Shown here: positions 46,635 to 54,494 of the stretch, in pieces
How the letters are laid out: the number at the start of each line of letters is the position of its first letter
How positions within the stretch are numbered: the stretch's first letter is position 1
Assembly: GCF_041449215.1 (NCBI RefSeq)
Contig: NZ_JBGNFV010000001.1
Location: 4,295,001-4,359,000 of the forward strand
Direction: 5' to 3'
DNA length: 64,000 nt
Source of the DNA: Roseivirga sp. BDSF3-8
Lineage (GTDB): Bacteria; Bacteroidota; Bacteroidia; Cytophagales; Cyclobacteriaceae
Translations under genes and position numbers: made by a program
Notes under the pieces: generated by a model
Told to the model about the DNA's origin: nothing
The model's database searches: none
What the model saw: the letters and a program-made list of their open reading frames with translations, nothing else

Positions 46635-47213
46635 ATGTACGATCACCTCTACACTTATATCACATCCAAAATCAGCATCGATGATGAGGATTTTGAGGAA
46701 ATAAAGAAGGCCTTTGCCCCTCAGAAGCTACGCAAACGGCAGTATCTGCTGCAGGAGGGGCAAGTGGCAAGGCATACTGCTTTTGTGGTAAAAGGTCTAC
46801 TGCGCCAATACATGGTGGATGAGAAGGGCCATGAGCACATTACCCAGTTTGCTATAGAAAACTGGTGGATAGGTGACCGCGAAAGCCTGGCCAACCAAAC
46901 ACCCTCGGCCTTTAATATTGATGCGCTGGAGGATAGTGACCTTTTGCTTATTACTCAGGAAGAGATGGTCTCCCTAGAGAAGAAGGTGCCGGCCTTTAAA
47001 GACCTTATCGGGCTTATAAAAGAAAGGCGCGCATTTTTTGCTCAGAAGCGGGTGGTCAGCGCCCTTAGCTATACGGCTGAGCAGAAGTACCAGCAGTTTG
47101 TAGAAACCTACCCCCAGATTATGCAGCGTGTACCCCAGCACATGATCGCTTCCTACCTGGGCATAACGCCGGAAACACTAAGCCGCCTGCGAGCTAAGGC
47201 AGCCAAAAAATAG
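46635..47213 (+). CDS. Crp/Fnr-family regulator without cysteines, FNR-type recognition helix
   Basis: A 192-residue regulator. The effector-domain beta-roll spans about 20-110, and the C-terminal winged helix has the recognition helix TPETLSRLR. Its Glu, Ser and Arg match the three residues with which FNR reads TTGAT half-sites. There are no cysteines, so it cannot hold the FNR iron-sulfur cluster; nitric oxide via haem, redox state or another ligand is possible. Two FNR-type palindromes lie just downstream, before the YceI gene, and are its likely target. Confidence 0.9.
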   Translation: MYDHLYTYITSKISIDDEDFEEIKKAFAPQKLRKRQYLLQEGQVARHTAFVVKGLLRQYMVDEKGHEHITQFAIENWWIGDRESLANQTPSAFNIDALEDSDLLLITQEEMVSLEKKVPAFKDLIGLIKERRAFFAQKRVVSALSYTAEQKYQQFVETYPQIMQRVPQHMIASYLGITPETLSRLRAKAAKK

Positions 47214-47243
47214 CGTGCTACAAGCGTGTAAAGTGCAAGGCTC

Positions 47244-47257
47244 TTGATCTGGATCAA
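47244..47257. promoter_or_regulatory. Perfect FNR-type box upstream of YceI gene
   Basis: TTGAT-CTGG-ATCAA matches the classical FNR/DNR consensus at every consensus position. It lies 102 bases upstream of the YceI start and just after the gene of a Crp/Fnr regulator with a matching recognition helix. Confidence 0.75.
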
Positions 47258-47266
47258 GGGCCTTTC

Positions 47267-47280
47267 TTGATTTATGTCAA
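47267..47280. promoter_or_regulatory. Second FNR-type box upstream of YceI gene
   Basis: TTGAT-TTAT-GTCAA matches the FNR consensus with one mismatch. Its centre is 23 bases from that of the first box, about two helical turns, so two dimers could bind on the same face. Confidence 0.65.
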
Positions 47281-47358
47281 TGCGTGGGCCTGTCCATATG
47301 AGGATATTTGTATCAGTTATTCAGAAATAAAAATTCAAACGCTTAGATAATCTTAATT

Positions 47359-47913
47359 ATGGACACATTAAATCAGGTTCAGACACAGACAAAATGGGTA
47401 AGTGACCCCGCACACAGCGAACTGACCTTTAAAGTAAGGCACCTCATGATCAGCAATGTGAAAGGTGAATTCACAGACTTTCAGGTAGAAATGACCTCAA
47501 ACGGTGACGACCTGACTGCAGCCGAGGTACAGGTAAAAATCAATGCCGGATCTGTCTCTACTAACAATGCGGACAGGGATAACCACCTGAAAGCAGAAGA
47601 CTTTTTTGATGTGGCAAATCATCCGGAACTAAGCTTTACATCAAATGCAGTTCAAAAAGTAGATGATGAAACCTATAAGGTGAAAGGTAACCTGACCATC
47701 AAAGGGGTAAGTAAAGAGGTGGTGCTGGACGCTGAGTTTGGAGGATATGTTACAGACCCTTATGGCAACGAGAAAGCTGGCTTCTCTATCAGCGGAAAGA
47801 TCAACCGCAAGGAGTTTGGCCTGAACTGGAATGCCGCACTGGAGACGGGTGGGGTTATGGTAGGCGACGAGGTAAAGCTCAACGCTGAAGTGCAGTTAGT
47901 GAAGCAGTCATAA
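47359..47913 (+). CDS. YceI family protein, cytoplasmic form
   Basis: A 184-residue YceI-like lipocalin-fold protein (TKWVSDPAHSELTFKVRHLMISNVKGEF, DVANHPELSFTS, NLTIKGVSKEVVLD, FSISGKINRKEFGLNWN). The family binds polyisoprenoids such as quinone precursors. Unlike the copy at 48575, it has no signal peptide and should stay in the cytoplasm. It lies directly downstream of two FNR-type boxes, so control by oxygen, nitric oxide or redox is inferred. Confidence 0.93.
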   Translation: MDTLNQVQTQTKWVSDPAHSELTFKVRHLMISNVKGEFTDFQVEMTSNGDDLTAAEVQVKINAGSVSTNNADRDNHLKAEDFFDVANHPELSFTSNAVQKVDDETYKVKGNLTIKGVSKEVVLDAEFGGYVTDPYGNEKAGFSISGKINRKEFGLNWNAALETGGVMVGDEVKLNAEVQLVKQS

Positions 47914-48029
47914 GGCGCTCCGGGTACACCGGCAGGCATTTCTTTTGTGTATTAAAACAGGGCTCAGATATAGAAGGATACCTGCCGGTGAATACCCGGT
48001 GGAGCTAATGAATTACTCTTTATCTGATT

Positions 48030-48548
48030 ATGATGGAAACTGCAGAAGGAAACAGAAGTGACCAGGAATATACCGTACCACCACAAACCCGCATAGGGCA
48101 TGTGCACCTGAAGGTTTCAGACCTTGAAAAGGCGCTGACCTTTTACAGGGATATACTGGGGTTTGAGGTAATTATGATGTACGGGGACGAGGCCGCCTTT
48201 CTTTCTGCCGGTGGCTACCACCATCATATCGGACTGAACACCTGGCGTAGCAAGGATGCTCCGCCGGCTTCCAGGGAAGGGGTAGGGCTGTTTCACGCGG
48301 CTATCGTGTACCCTGAGAGGAGAGACCTTGCTGCCGCCCTCGTCCGGATACAGCAGGCGGGCTATCCTGTCGGGGGCGCTTCAGACCATGGCGTTTCAGA
48401 AGCGATCTACCTGAGGGACCCTGATGATAATGGCATAGAGCTGTACTGGGACAGGCCCAGGGAAAGCTGGCCATATAACGATAAGGGCGAGCTGGAGATG
48501 TACACGAGGCCCCTTGATGTTCAGTCACTTCTCGCAACACTTAACTAA
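48030..48548 (+). CDS. VOC-family (glyoxalase/extradiol dioxygenase) protein
   Basis: A 172-residue vicinal-oxygen-chelate protein with two beta-alpha-beta-beta-beta modules. Likely metal ligands are His in GHVHLKVSD, His in LFHAAIVYP and Glu in NGIELYWD. It resembles CatE-like extradiol dioxygenases or glyoxalase-like enzymes; the substrate is not predictable. It lies between two YceI genes in the same direction (116- and 26-base gaps), so it is probably part of the same regulated unit. ATG at 48030 or 48033. Confidence 0.9.
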   Translation: MMETAEGNRSDQEYTVPPQTRIGHVHLKVSDLEKALTFYRDILGFEVIMMYGDEAAFLSAGGYHHHIGLNTWRSKDAPPASREGVGLFHAAIVYPERRDLAAALVRIQQAGYPVGGASDHGVSEAIYLRDPDDNGIELYWDRPRESWPYNDKGELEMYTRPLDVQSLLATLN

Positions 48549-48574
48549 TCATCCTGATTCAGCATATAATCGAT

Positions 48575-49144
48575 ATGAAAAGACTGTTAATATTTTTTAT
48601 ACTACTGACATGTTCAGTAAGCGTTTTTGCTCAGACAGAATGGAAAATAGACCCCTATCATTCATCTATTAACTTTACTATTGAGCATTCCGGCATTAGT
48701 ATGGTCAGTGGTAAATTTACCGAGTACTCGGGAGAGCTCACCACAAAAGGGGAGACCCTTGAGAATGCCCGGTTTGACTTTACTGTGCAGGTGGAAAGCA
48801 TCAACACAGGCGTGGATCAAAGGGATAACCACTTGCGTAGCGGTGACTTTTTTGAGGCTGATGCCCACCCTACTATGTCCTTTGAGAGTACGCGTATAGA
48901 GAAAACAGATGACCCTGAGCACTATAAGCTATATGGTAACCTTACCATAAAAGGTGTAACTAAGGAGGTGGTTGCTGACCTGTACTATGGAGGAACAGCC
49001 ACTACGGACCAGGGCGAAAAAATGGGCATGAGAGCAGAAGCGACCATTAACCGCTTTGACTATGGCATCGACTATGACCCGACAGCGGCAGGTATAGGCA
49101 AAGAGGTGCATATTGTCACTCACCTGCAGTTTGTTAAGCAATAA
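48575..49144 (+). CDS. YceI family protein, exported form
   Basis: A 189-residue YceI protein with a signal peptide (LLIFFILLTCSVSVFAQ), so periplasmic. The body repeats the family pattern (TEWKIDPYHSSINFTIEHSGI, EADAHPTMSFES, NLTIKGVTKEVVADL, INRFDYGIDYD). It is a paralogue of the cytoplasmic YceI protein two genes upstream. Binding of an isoprenoid lipid is inferred from the family. Confidence 0.93.
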   Translation: MKRLLIFFILLTCSVSVFAQTEWKIDPYHSSINFTIEHSGISMVSGKFTEYSGELTTKGETLENARFDFTVQVESINTGVDQRDNHLRSGDFFEADAHPTMSFESTRIEKTDDPEHYKLYGNLTIKGVTKEVVADLYYGGTATTDQGEKMGMRAEATINRFDYGIDYDPTAAGIGKEVHIVTHLQFVKQ

Positions 49145-49333
49145 GCTTACTATACCCGTCCGGCGATAGCAATACTTGCTGCTGGCATAATATGGATGGT
49201 AAAGCTGATTATTAGTGGCCGGTCGTAGCTTCGCTGCGTGCCGGCCACTGTATTGTGCTTTTTCAAAAGAAGGGTTTTTCCCATTCAGGTGCCTACGATT
49301 AAGTCTGGGAAATGAATATTATTATTGCAATGG

Positions 49334-49726
49334 TTATCTGACTACGGTAGCTTCAAGTTCAACTGTAAGCGTGGCAAAAAGTCCTTTTACTTCAAGCAAA
49401 GTAGTAGCCTGCTTTATTCCATGTTTTTTAAGAAATGGAACGTATACATCCATGCAAGTTGTAAAAAAGTCCTGTGTGGAGGTGGTATAGATATTGAGTT
49501 TGACAATGTTTCTGCAGTCGTATCCGGCTTCAGCGATTAAATGTTCTAAGTTAGTAATGGTTTGAATCAGTTGTGAGCGCATGTCTTCACTACTTGGTAT
49601 TCCATTTTCATCCAATGCTACCTGACCAGAGCAGTACAAGGTGCCCTCTGCATGTTTAACTTCTACCGCCTGGGCCGAATTTGTGCTTTCTCCCCATGCC
49701 CATGGATCAATTGTCCTTTTTTCCAT
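49334..49726 (-). CDS. RidA/YjgF family protein
   Basis: A 130-residue member of the RidA superfamily, which hydrolyses reactive enamines/imines or related compounds. Characteristic parts are TLYCSGQVALDENG, QTITNLEHLIAEAG, DIVKLNIYTT-like INIVKLNIYTT spacing, and the C-terminal VKGLFATLTVELEATVV. The usual catalytic Arg in the R-x-x-V/A region is not obvious (TLLEVKGL), so it may be a non-deaminase subgroup. It lies 79 bases downstream of a WYL-type regulator and is probably controlled by it. Confidence 0.88.
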   Translation of the reverse strand: MEKRTIDPWAWGESTNSAQAVEVKHAEGTLYCSGQVALDENGIPSSEDMRSQLIQTITNLEHLIAEAGYDCRNIVKLNIYTTSTQDFFTTCMDVYVPFLKKHGIKQATTLLEVKGLFATLTVELEATVVR

Positions 49727-49805
49727 AATGAATTTGCTTTGTTTTTTAAATGTGAAGCAAAATTACATGGGGTGGTGACAGCCCTATGTCAGGGGTCTCG
49801 ATGGG

Positions 49806-50495
49806 TCAGTGAAATTTTTCAAAAAACTCCTGAAGTGTCATGTTATGAGGTTCAAACTTTTCATCAAGAACCATAAGGTTGGAAATTCTATCAAGACGGA
49901 AATATCTAAAACTCCTGCGTAGCCGACACCAACCCACTAACAGCCAGTTCTCCGTGCTTAAAATGGCAAAGGGTTCGATGATACGCTCCGTTTCCTCCTT
50001 TTGATTGTTGGTATATTGAATGTTAACGGCAAGAAAATTTGTCAATGCATACTGAAGGGAAGAAAGATTATTGCTTGTTCTTTCTCTGCTGATGTTCTCA
50101 GCGTAGCGTGTCCGTGCTAAAAGCAAATTGGCTTTATCTTTCGTTTCATATCTTAAGACTGCCTTTACTTTATCTATAGCATCAGAATAATCCTGAATAA
50201 GTGATGCGTCTTTATTTTTTAAGATAAGTTGCTCCGCTACAATCAGCGCATTGGCCTCTTTTTCTGTGAACATCACAGGGGCTAGCCTGTAATGATCCAT
50301 CAAATAGTAACCTTTGCCCTCTTCGGTAAGTATGGGAATACCAGCATTTTCTAAAGCACGAATATCCCGGTAAATTGTACGAATGCTAACCTGAAACTTA
50401 GAGGCAAGTTCAGTAGAGGTTACTAACCTTTTAGTCTGTAACTGTGTGAGAATAGCTGTAAGTCTTGAGATCCGTTTGGTATCATTCGTATCCAT
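49806..50495 (-). CDS. HTH/WYL-domain transcriptional regulator (YafY type)
   Basis: A 229-residue regulator. An N-terminal DeoR-like helix-turn-helix (TSTELASKFQVSIRTIYRDIRALENAGIPI) is followed by a WYL-type ligand-binding domain (about 140-229; ENWLLVGWCRLRRSFRYFRLDRI). It likely controls itself and the RidA gene downstream on the same strand. Confidence 0.92.
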   Translation of the reverse strand: MDTNDTKRISRLTAILTQLQTKRLVTSTELASKFQVSIRTIYRDIRALENAGIPILTEEGKGYYLMDHYRLAPVMFTEKEANALIVAEQLILKNKDASLIQDYSDAIDKVKAVLRYETKDKANLLLARTRYAENISRERTSNNLSSLQYALTNFLAVNIQYTNNQKEETERIIEPFAILSTENWLLVGWCRLRRSFRYFRLDRISNLMVLDEKFEPHNMTLQEFFEKFH

Positions 50496-50570
50496 ATGCT
50501 ATCATAAAGATAGCAAATTGATCTTGCCGGAAGACAGGATCTCGTAACCAACGCAATGAGAGGTAATGTG

Positions 50571-50975
50571 CTAGCGCTTTTTGATACGCTCCCATAGGGC
50601 CAGTCCGCCCAGAGAAACCATAAGTGCGATACAGGCGGCTGTACCAAGCCCGCCACCAAACCCGGTAAAAAAGTGGCTGGCATGCAGGTATAAGAAGCCA
50701 AATATGCCTCCAGCTAAGCCCATAAGTATAAAATGGCTTAGCACTTCGGCGGAAACCATGCCTATAAAGGAGGCCCCTATGAATACATAGGGGATGGTAG
50801 CAGATAGCTCCTGTGAGACGGGCATGGGGAGGTAGTGAAACAATAACGCCACAAGGAGGGACAGCCCGGCAGAAGACCTGACGGGCCCTTGTCTGAGGTG
50901 ATGACTCACAAAAAATGTGGACGTACTACCGATAATACCCGTGATAATCACGCCAAGCGTTAGTGCCATAGCCAT
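50571..50975 (-). CDS. Integral membrane protein, second of a paralogous pair
   Basis: A 134-residue protein with four or five membrane helices. Its C-terminal half (YVFIGASFIGMVSAEVL ... GGGLGTAACIALMVSLGGL) aligns with the upstream neighbour (AIYCGAFVGMTSPAVL ... YGGKLGTIAFGGVFLVVL), so the two are homologous. The genes overlap by 16 bases, suggesting coupled synthesis and a hetero-oligomer. No function is known to me. Confidence 0.75.
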   Translation of the reverse strand: MAMALTLGVIITGIIGSTSTFFVSHHLRQGPVRSSAGLSLLVALLFHYLPMPVSQELSATIPYVFIGASFIGMVSAEVLSHFILMGLAGGIFGFLYLHASHFFTGFGGGLGTAACIALMVSLGGLALWERIKKR

Positions 50976-51505
50976 TCGATAAGGAGTACAACAAGGAATA
51001 CGCCCCCAAAGGCAATCGTACCCAACTTGCCCCCATAGCCGTTAAATATGTTTTTTGAAGCCACTAAAAGCAGGCCCGCCGCCGCTCCGGCAAGCAAAAT
51101 AAAGGTATAGCCGGGTAACACGGCAGGGCTGGTCATGCCTACAAAGGCACCACAGTAAATGGCAGAAGGTGCTGAGCGAACCCATGCCTTCTTAATTAAC
51201 GAGGGTAGGAAAGAGGCCGCCACGCCCACTACGCCTACGGCAATCACGGTGCCGGTTATCGTACTCAGCCAGTAGGTTAGTACGGCACCAAATGCCACGT
51301 AGCCCACCAGCCAGATGTCCTGCCACAGGTGGTCATGGGTGTGCCGGGTAATATTGCGCCAGGCAATCACTATTGAGACGCCTATGAAGGCCAGCATTGA
51401 CAATACTACCGGCAGGTTAGTCTTCTCCATCACGATGGCTCCGAGGAAAGCCACCTGCAGAAGGAATATAACCGCCATTGATGCTCGTGCGGTATGCTTT
51501 TTCAT
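50960..51505 (-). CDS. Integral membrane protein, first of a paralogous pair
   Basis: A 181-residue protein with six or so hydrophobic helices; the loop after the second has RNITRHTHDHLWQD, a His-rich stretch that could bind metal. The second half is homologous to the protein encoded downstream (GAFVGMTSPAVLPGYTFIL). The family is unrecognised. It starts about 40 bases downstream of mnmE on the same strand. Confidence 0.75.
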   Translation of the reverse strand: MKKHTARASMAVIFLLQVAFLGAIVMEKTNLPVVLSMLAFIGVSIVIAWRNITRHTHDHLWQDIWLVGYVAFGAVLTYWLSTITGTVIAVGVVGVAASFLPSLIKKAWVRSAPSAIYCGAFVGMTSPAVLPGYTFILLAGAAAGLLLVASKNIFNGYGGKLGTIAFGGVFLVVLLIEWLWH

Positions 51506-51548
51506 GGACTATACAAAGCTTCCCAAGTCCTGGTTTGGTAGTGAGTAA

Positions 51549-52931
51549 TCACTTTCCGATACAGAACTTGCTAAAGATATTTCCAAGGATTTCGTCAGTA
51601 GAAACTTCGCCCGTGATGCTGCCAAGGTGATGCAGACTCTGGCGTATGTCCAGCGCAAGGAAGTCATTGGTGATGCCGCCGTCGAGGCCCTCGAGCACAT
51701 CTTCCAGGCTTTTGCGGGTTTCCAGCAGGCTCTCGTAGTGGCGGGTGTTCGTGACAATGGTATTGCCTGTTTTGAACTTATCCAGGTTCACTGTTTCCAG
51801 TAGTTTCTCCTGTAGCTGCTCGATGTTCTCACCTGTTTTGGCTGAAATGAACACCATGCCCGGCTCATTTTCCAGTGTCTCGCGCAGTTCCGGCTGGGCG
51901 GTATCCAGCTTGTTACCCACTTTCAGGAAAGGTATGCCCAGGTTTTCAAGCTTATTAATGTCCCGGCGGATCTCCGTGATACTGTCTTGCTCCAGGTCAA
52001 ACATATAGATGATCAGGCTGGCCTGCTGCATCTTCTGGCGCGTCCGCTCCACGCCTATACTCTCGATCTTATCCGTGGTTTCACGCAGCCCCGCGGTATC
52101 AATGAAGCGAAAGCTCACTCCCTGGATGATCATTTCATCCTCGATAAAGTCCCGCGTGGTGCCCGCTATGTCAGACACAATGGCTTTTTCCTCCTGTAGC
52201 ATGGCATTCAGCAGGGTGCTTTTGCCCGCATTGGGCTTGCCCGCGATGACGGTGGGCACCCCGTTTTTGATCACATTACCTACATCAAAGCTATCGATCA
52301 GGCGATTGATCACTTTCAGCAACTCGCGTATGAGCTCTTCAAGGTCTTCCCGGCTGGCAAACTCCACGTCTTCCTCGCTAAAGTCCAGCTCCAGTTCGAT
52401 CATGCTGGCAAAATGCACCAGTTTTTCTCTCAGGCGGCTTATCTCATCGCTAAAGCCACCCCGCATCTGATCCAGTGCGGCACGGTGCGCGGCCTCATTA
52501 TCCGAAGCAATAAGATCTGCTATCGCCTCTGCCTGGGCCAGGTCAAAAGCCCCGTTCATAAAGGCCCGTTTGGTGAATTCACCGGGGCGGGCATGGCGCG
52601 CGCCTCTGCGAATGATTAATTTGAGTATCTCACGGATGATAAAGTTAGAACCGTGGCAACTGATCTCTACCACATTCTCTTTCGTGAATGACTTCGGGGC
52701 TACGAATAGCGACACGACTACTTCATCAAGTATCTTTTCACCGTCGCGAATGGTACCGAAATGCAGCGTATGGGTGTCCTGCTTTTCAAGGTCTTTTCCC
52801 TTGAAAATACCATTGACCAGCGATATGGCCTCATTACCCGATACTCTTATAACGGCAATAGCCCCCGACCCCTGAGGGGTAGCGAGGGCTACTATAGTGT
52901 CGTCGTTGCCGACCAGCAATTCCTGCTTCAA
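51549..52931 (-). CDS. mnmE: tRNA modification GTPase MnmE
   Basis: A 460-residue enzyme that with MnmG installs the 5-carboxymethylaminomethyl group on wobble uridine of certain tRNAs. It has an N-terminal folate-binding domain (DTIVALATPQGSGAIAVIRVSG), a helical domain, and an inserted GTPase domain with the P-loop GKPNAGKST (about 226-234), DIAGTTRD, DTAGL and NKLD motifs. The C-terminal CIGK box carries the catalytic Cys. Length is normal and MnmG is not in the window. Confidence 0.97.
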   Translation of the reverse strand: MKQELLVGNDDTIVALATPQGSGAIAVIRVSGNEAISLVNGIFKGKDLEKQDTHTLHFGTIRDGEKILDEVVVSLFVAPKSFTKENVVEISCHGSNFIIREILKLIIRRGARHARPGEFTKRAFMNGAFDLAQAEAIADLIASDNEAAHRAALDQMRGGFSDEISRLREKLVHFASMIELELDFSEEDVEFASREDLEELIRELLKVINRLIDSFDVGNVIKNGVPTVIAGKPNAGKSTLLNAMLQEEKAIVSDIAGTTRDFIEDEMIIQGVSFRFIDTAGLRETTDKIESIGVERTRQKMQQASLIIYMFDLEQDSITEIRRDINKLENLGIPFLKVGNKLDTAQPELRETLENEPGMVFISAKTGENIEQLQEKLLETVNLDKFKTGNTIVTNTRHYESLLETRKSLEDVLEGLDGGITNDFLALDIRQSLHHLGSITGEVSTDEILGNIFSKFCIGK

Positions 52932-52988
52932 ATCTCTTTAGTTTCTGATTTTAAGGCTTTTGTGTAGATAGCTGTTTGAGGAAAAACC

Positions 52989-53483
52989 TTATTCCTGCTC
53001 TTCGGATTCTTCGGCTGGTACGTTGAATTTCTCCAGCATATTCTTAAAGTCATCTGCTGTACGATAGCCAGGTACGGGCTGGAAGTTTTTGAAATCTTCC
53101 TGCATGAACACGATGGTAGGGTAGGAGCGTACCTGCAACTGGCGGGCTATTTCACGCTCAGTCAGTTCCACATCACCCAGGTTCATTATGCGGTCGCTCT
53201 CGGCGTTGAGCTTTACAGCGTAGTAGTTATCATTAGCATATTCGGCCACTTCCTCATCAGAAAAAGTGTCCTTATCCATTTTTTTACACCAGCCGCACCA
53301 GTTGGTATATACATCGATGAATATCTTTCTGGGTTCTTCCTGGTTTTTGCGGTATGCTTCCTCCAGTGTGAGCCACTCGATTTTCTTATCATCTTCTTTT
53401 GGGGCATCACTTTCTGTAGCAAAAGAGGCTGCAGTGGCAAAAAGGGCAAAAGCCGCTATAACGAATATTTTAAGATTCTTCAT
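52989..53483 (-). CDS. Periplasmic thioredoxin-like protein
   Basis: A 164-residue protein with a signal peptide (FVIAAFALFATAASFA) and a thioredoxin fold of the DUF255/thioredoxin_7 type. The redox motif is WCGWCKKMD (Cys63, Cys66), followed by the cis-Pro loop RSYPTIVFM. It probably reduces or isomerises disulfides in the periplasm, or handles cytochrome or outer-membrane protein maturation. Single gene. Confidence 0.92.
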   Translation of the reverse strand: MKNLKIFVIAAFALFATAASFATESDAPKEDDKKIEWLTLEEAYRKNQEEPRKIFIDVYTNWCGWCKKMDKDTFSDEEVAEYANDNYYAVKLNAESDRIMNLGDVELTEREIARQLQVRSYPTIVFMQEDFKNFQPVPGYRTADDFKNMLEKFNVPAEESEEQE

Positions 53484-53576
53484 ATTTAAAGTCGTTCCTT
53501 TCCTATCGATAACGTAAATATACTTTAATAAATTCTATTGCCACAGAGGCTATCCGGTCAAAAACCTACATCCATG

Positions 53577-54494
53577 TTACCGTCCGGACGTAAGCTTTTC
53601 TTTTCTTACTTTTTCAGCACCCTTTCTCATGCGGCGCTGCCTGAACACCACTCCATGAGAGGGAGAGAACAGGAAAGCCAGCATAAAGAGCAGGCCTGCA
53701 GCGGATGCCATGGCACCTGCAATACTGCCATTGAGCCAGACCGCCAGGTAATAGCCCGAAACCGAAATGGCGACTCCTACTCCGGCAGCTATCCACAGCA
53801 TAGTGCGGAAGTTATCTGTAAGCAAATAAGCCGTGGCCGCCGGTGCAATCAGGAAAGCCACTACCAGTATAGCACCTACTGACTCAAAGGAGGCAATAGT
53901 GGTAAGTGAAACGGCTCCCATAAGTATATAGTGCCATAGGGCAGCCGAGATACCGAGTGCTGTGGCAAAAGCCGGATCGAACGTAGTCAGATACAGCTCC
54001 TTGTAGAATAGCAAAATCCCTGCCACAACCACCAGCAGAAGGCCGCCAGTGATAAAAAGTGCCCTGGGCCCTATGATGGTGCCATCGTCCAGGATCCACA
54101 AATCAATAGGCACATAGGCAATCTCTCCGTACAGCACACACTCCTGGTCCAGATCTACCTGACCGGCATACACACTTATCAATATGACGCCAAGGGCAAA
54201 AAACCAGGTAAATGTTACTCCTATAGATGCATCGGTCTGCAGACGGGCCTTTTTATGAAAAAACTCGATTAAAAAAGTGGTCAGCAGCCCGATCAGCCCT
54301 GCACCGATCAACATGACCAGCGTATCGCGTGAACCGCTCACCAGGAAGGCGAGAACAATACCCGGCAGCACTGCATGTGAAATAGCATCACCCACCATAG
54401 CCATACGGCGCAGGATCAGGTAGCAGCCCAGCAAGCCGCAGGACACTGCCACGAAAGAGCCGGTGAGCATAATTTGCCAGTCTGCACTACTCAT
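53577..54494 (-). CDS. Metal ABC transporter permease (Mn/Zn/Fe type)
   Basis: A 305-residue inner-membrane permease of the ZnuB/MntB/SitD family (ABC-3), with eight or so helices and the family motif LRRMAMVGDAISHAVLPGIVLAFL. It is the last gene of the uptake operon and overlaps the previous permease gene by four bases (ATGA). With the other permease it probably forms a heterodimeric channel for a divalent metal. The C-terminus is basic and ends without an extra domain. Confidence 0.93.
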   Translation of the reverse strand: MSSADWQIMLTGSFVAVSCGLLGCYLILRRMAMVGDAISHAVLPGIVLAFLVSGSRDTLVMLIGAGLIGLLTTFLIEFFHKKARLQTDASIGVTFTWFFALGVILISVYAGQVDLDQECVLYGEIAYVPIDLWILDDGTIIGPRALFITGGLLLVVVAGILLFYKELYLTTFDPAFATALGISAALWHYILMGAVSLTTIASFESVGAILVVAFLIAPAATAYLLTDNFRTMLWIAAGVGVAISVSGYYLAVWLNGSIAGAMASAAGLLFMLAFLFSPSHGVVFRQRRMRKGAEKVRKEKLTSGR

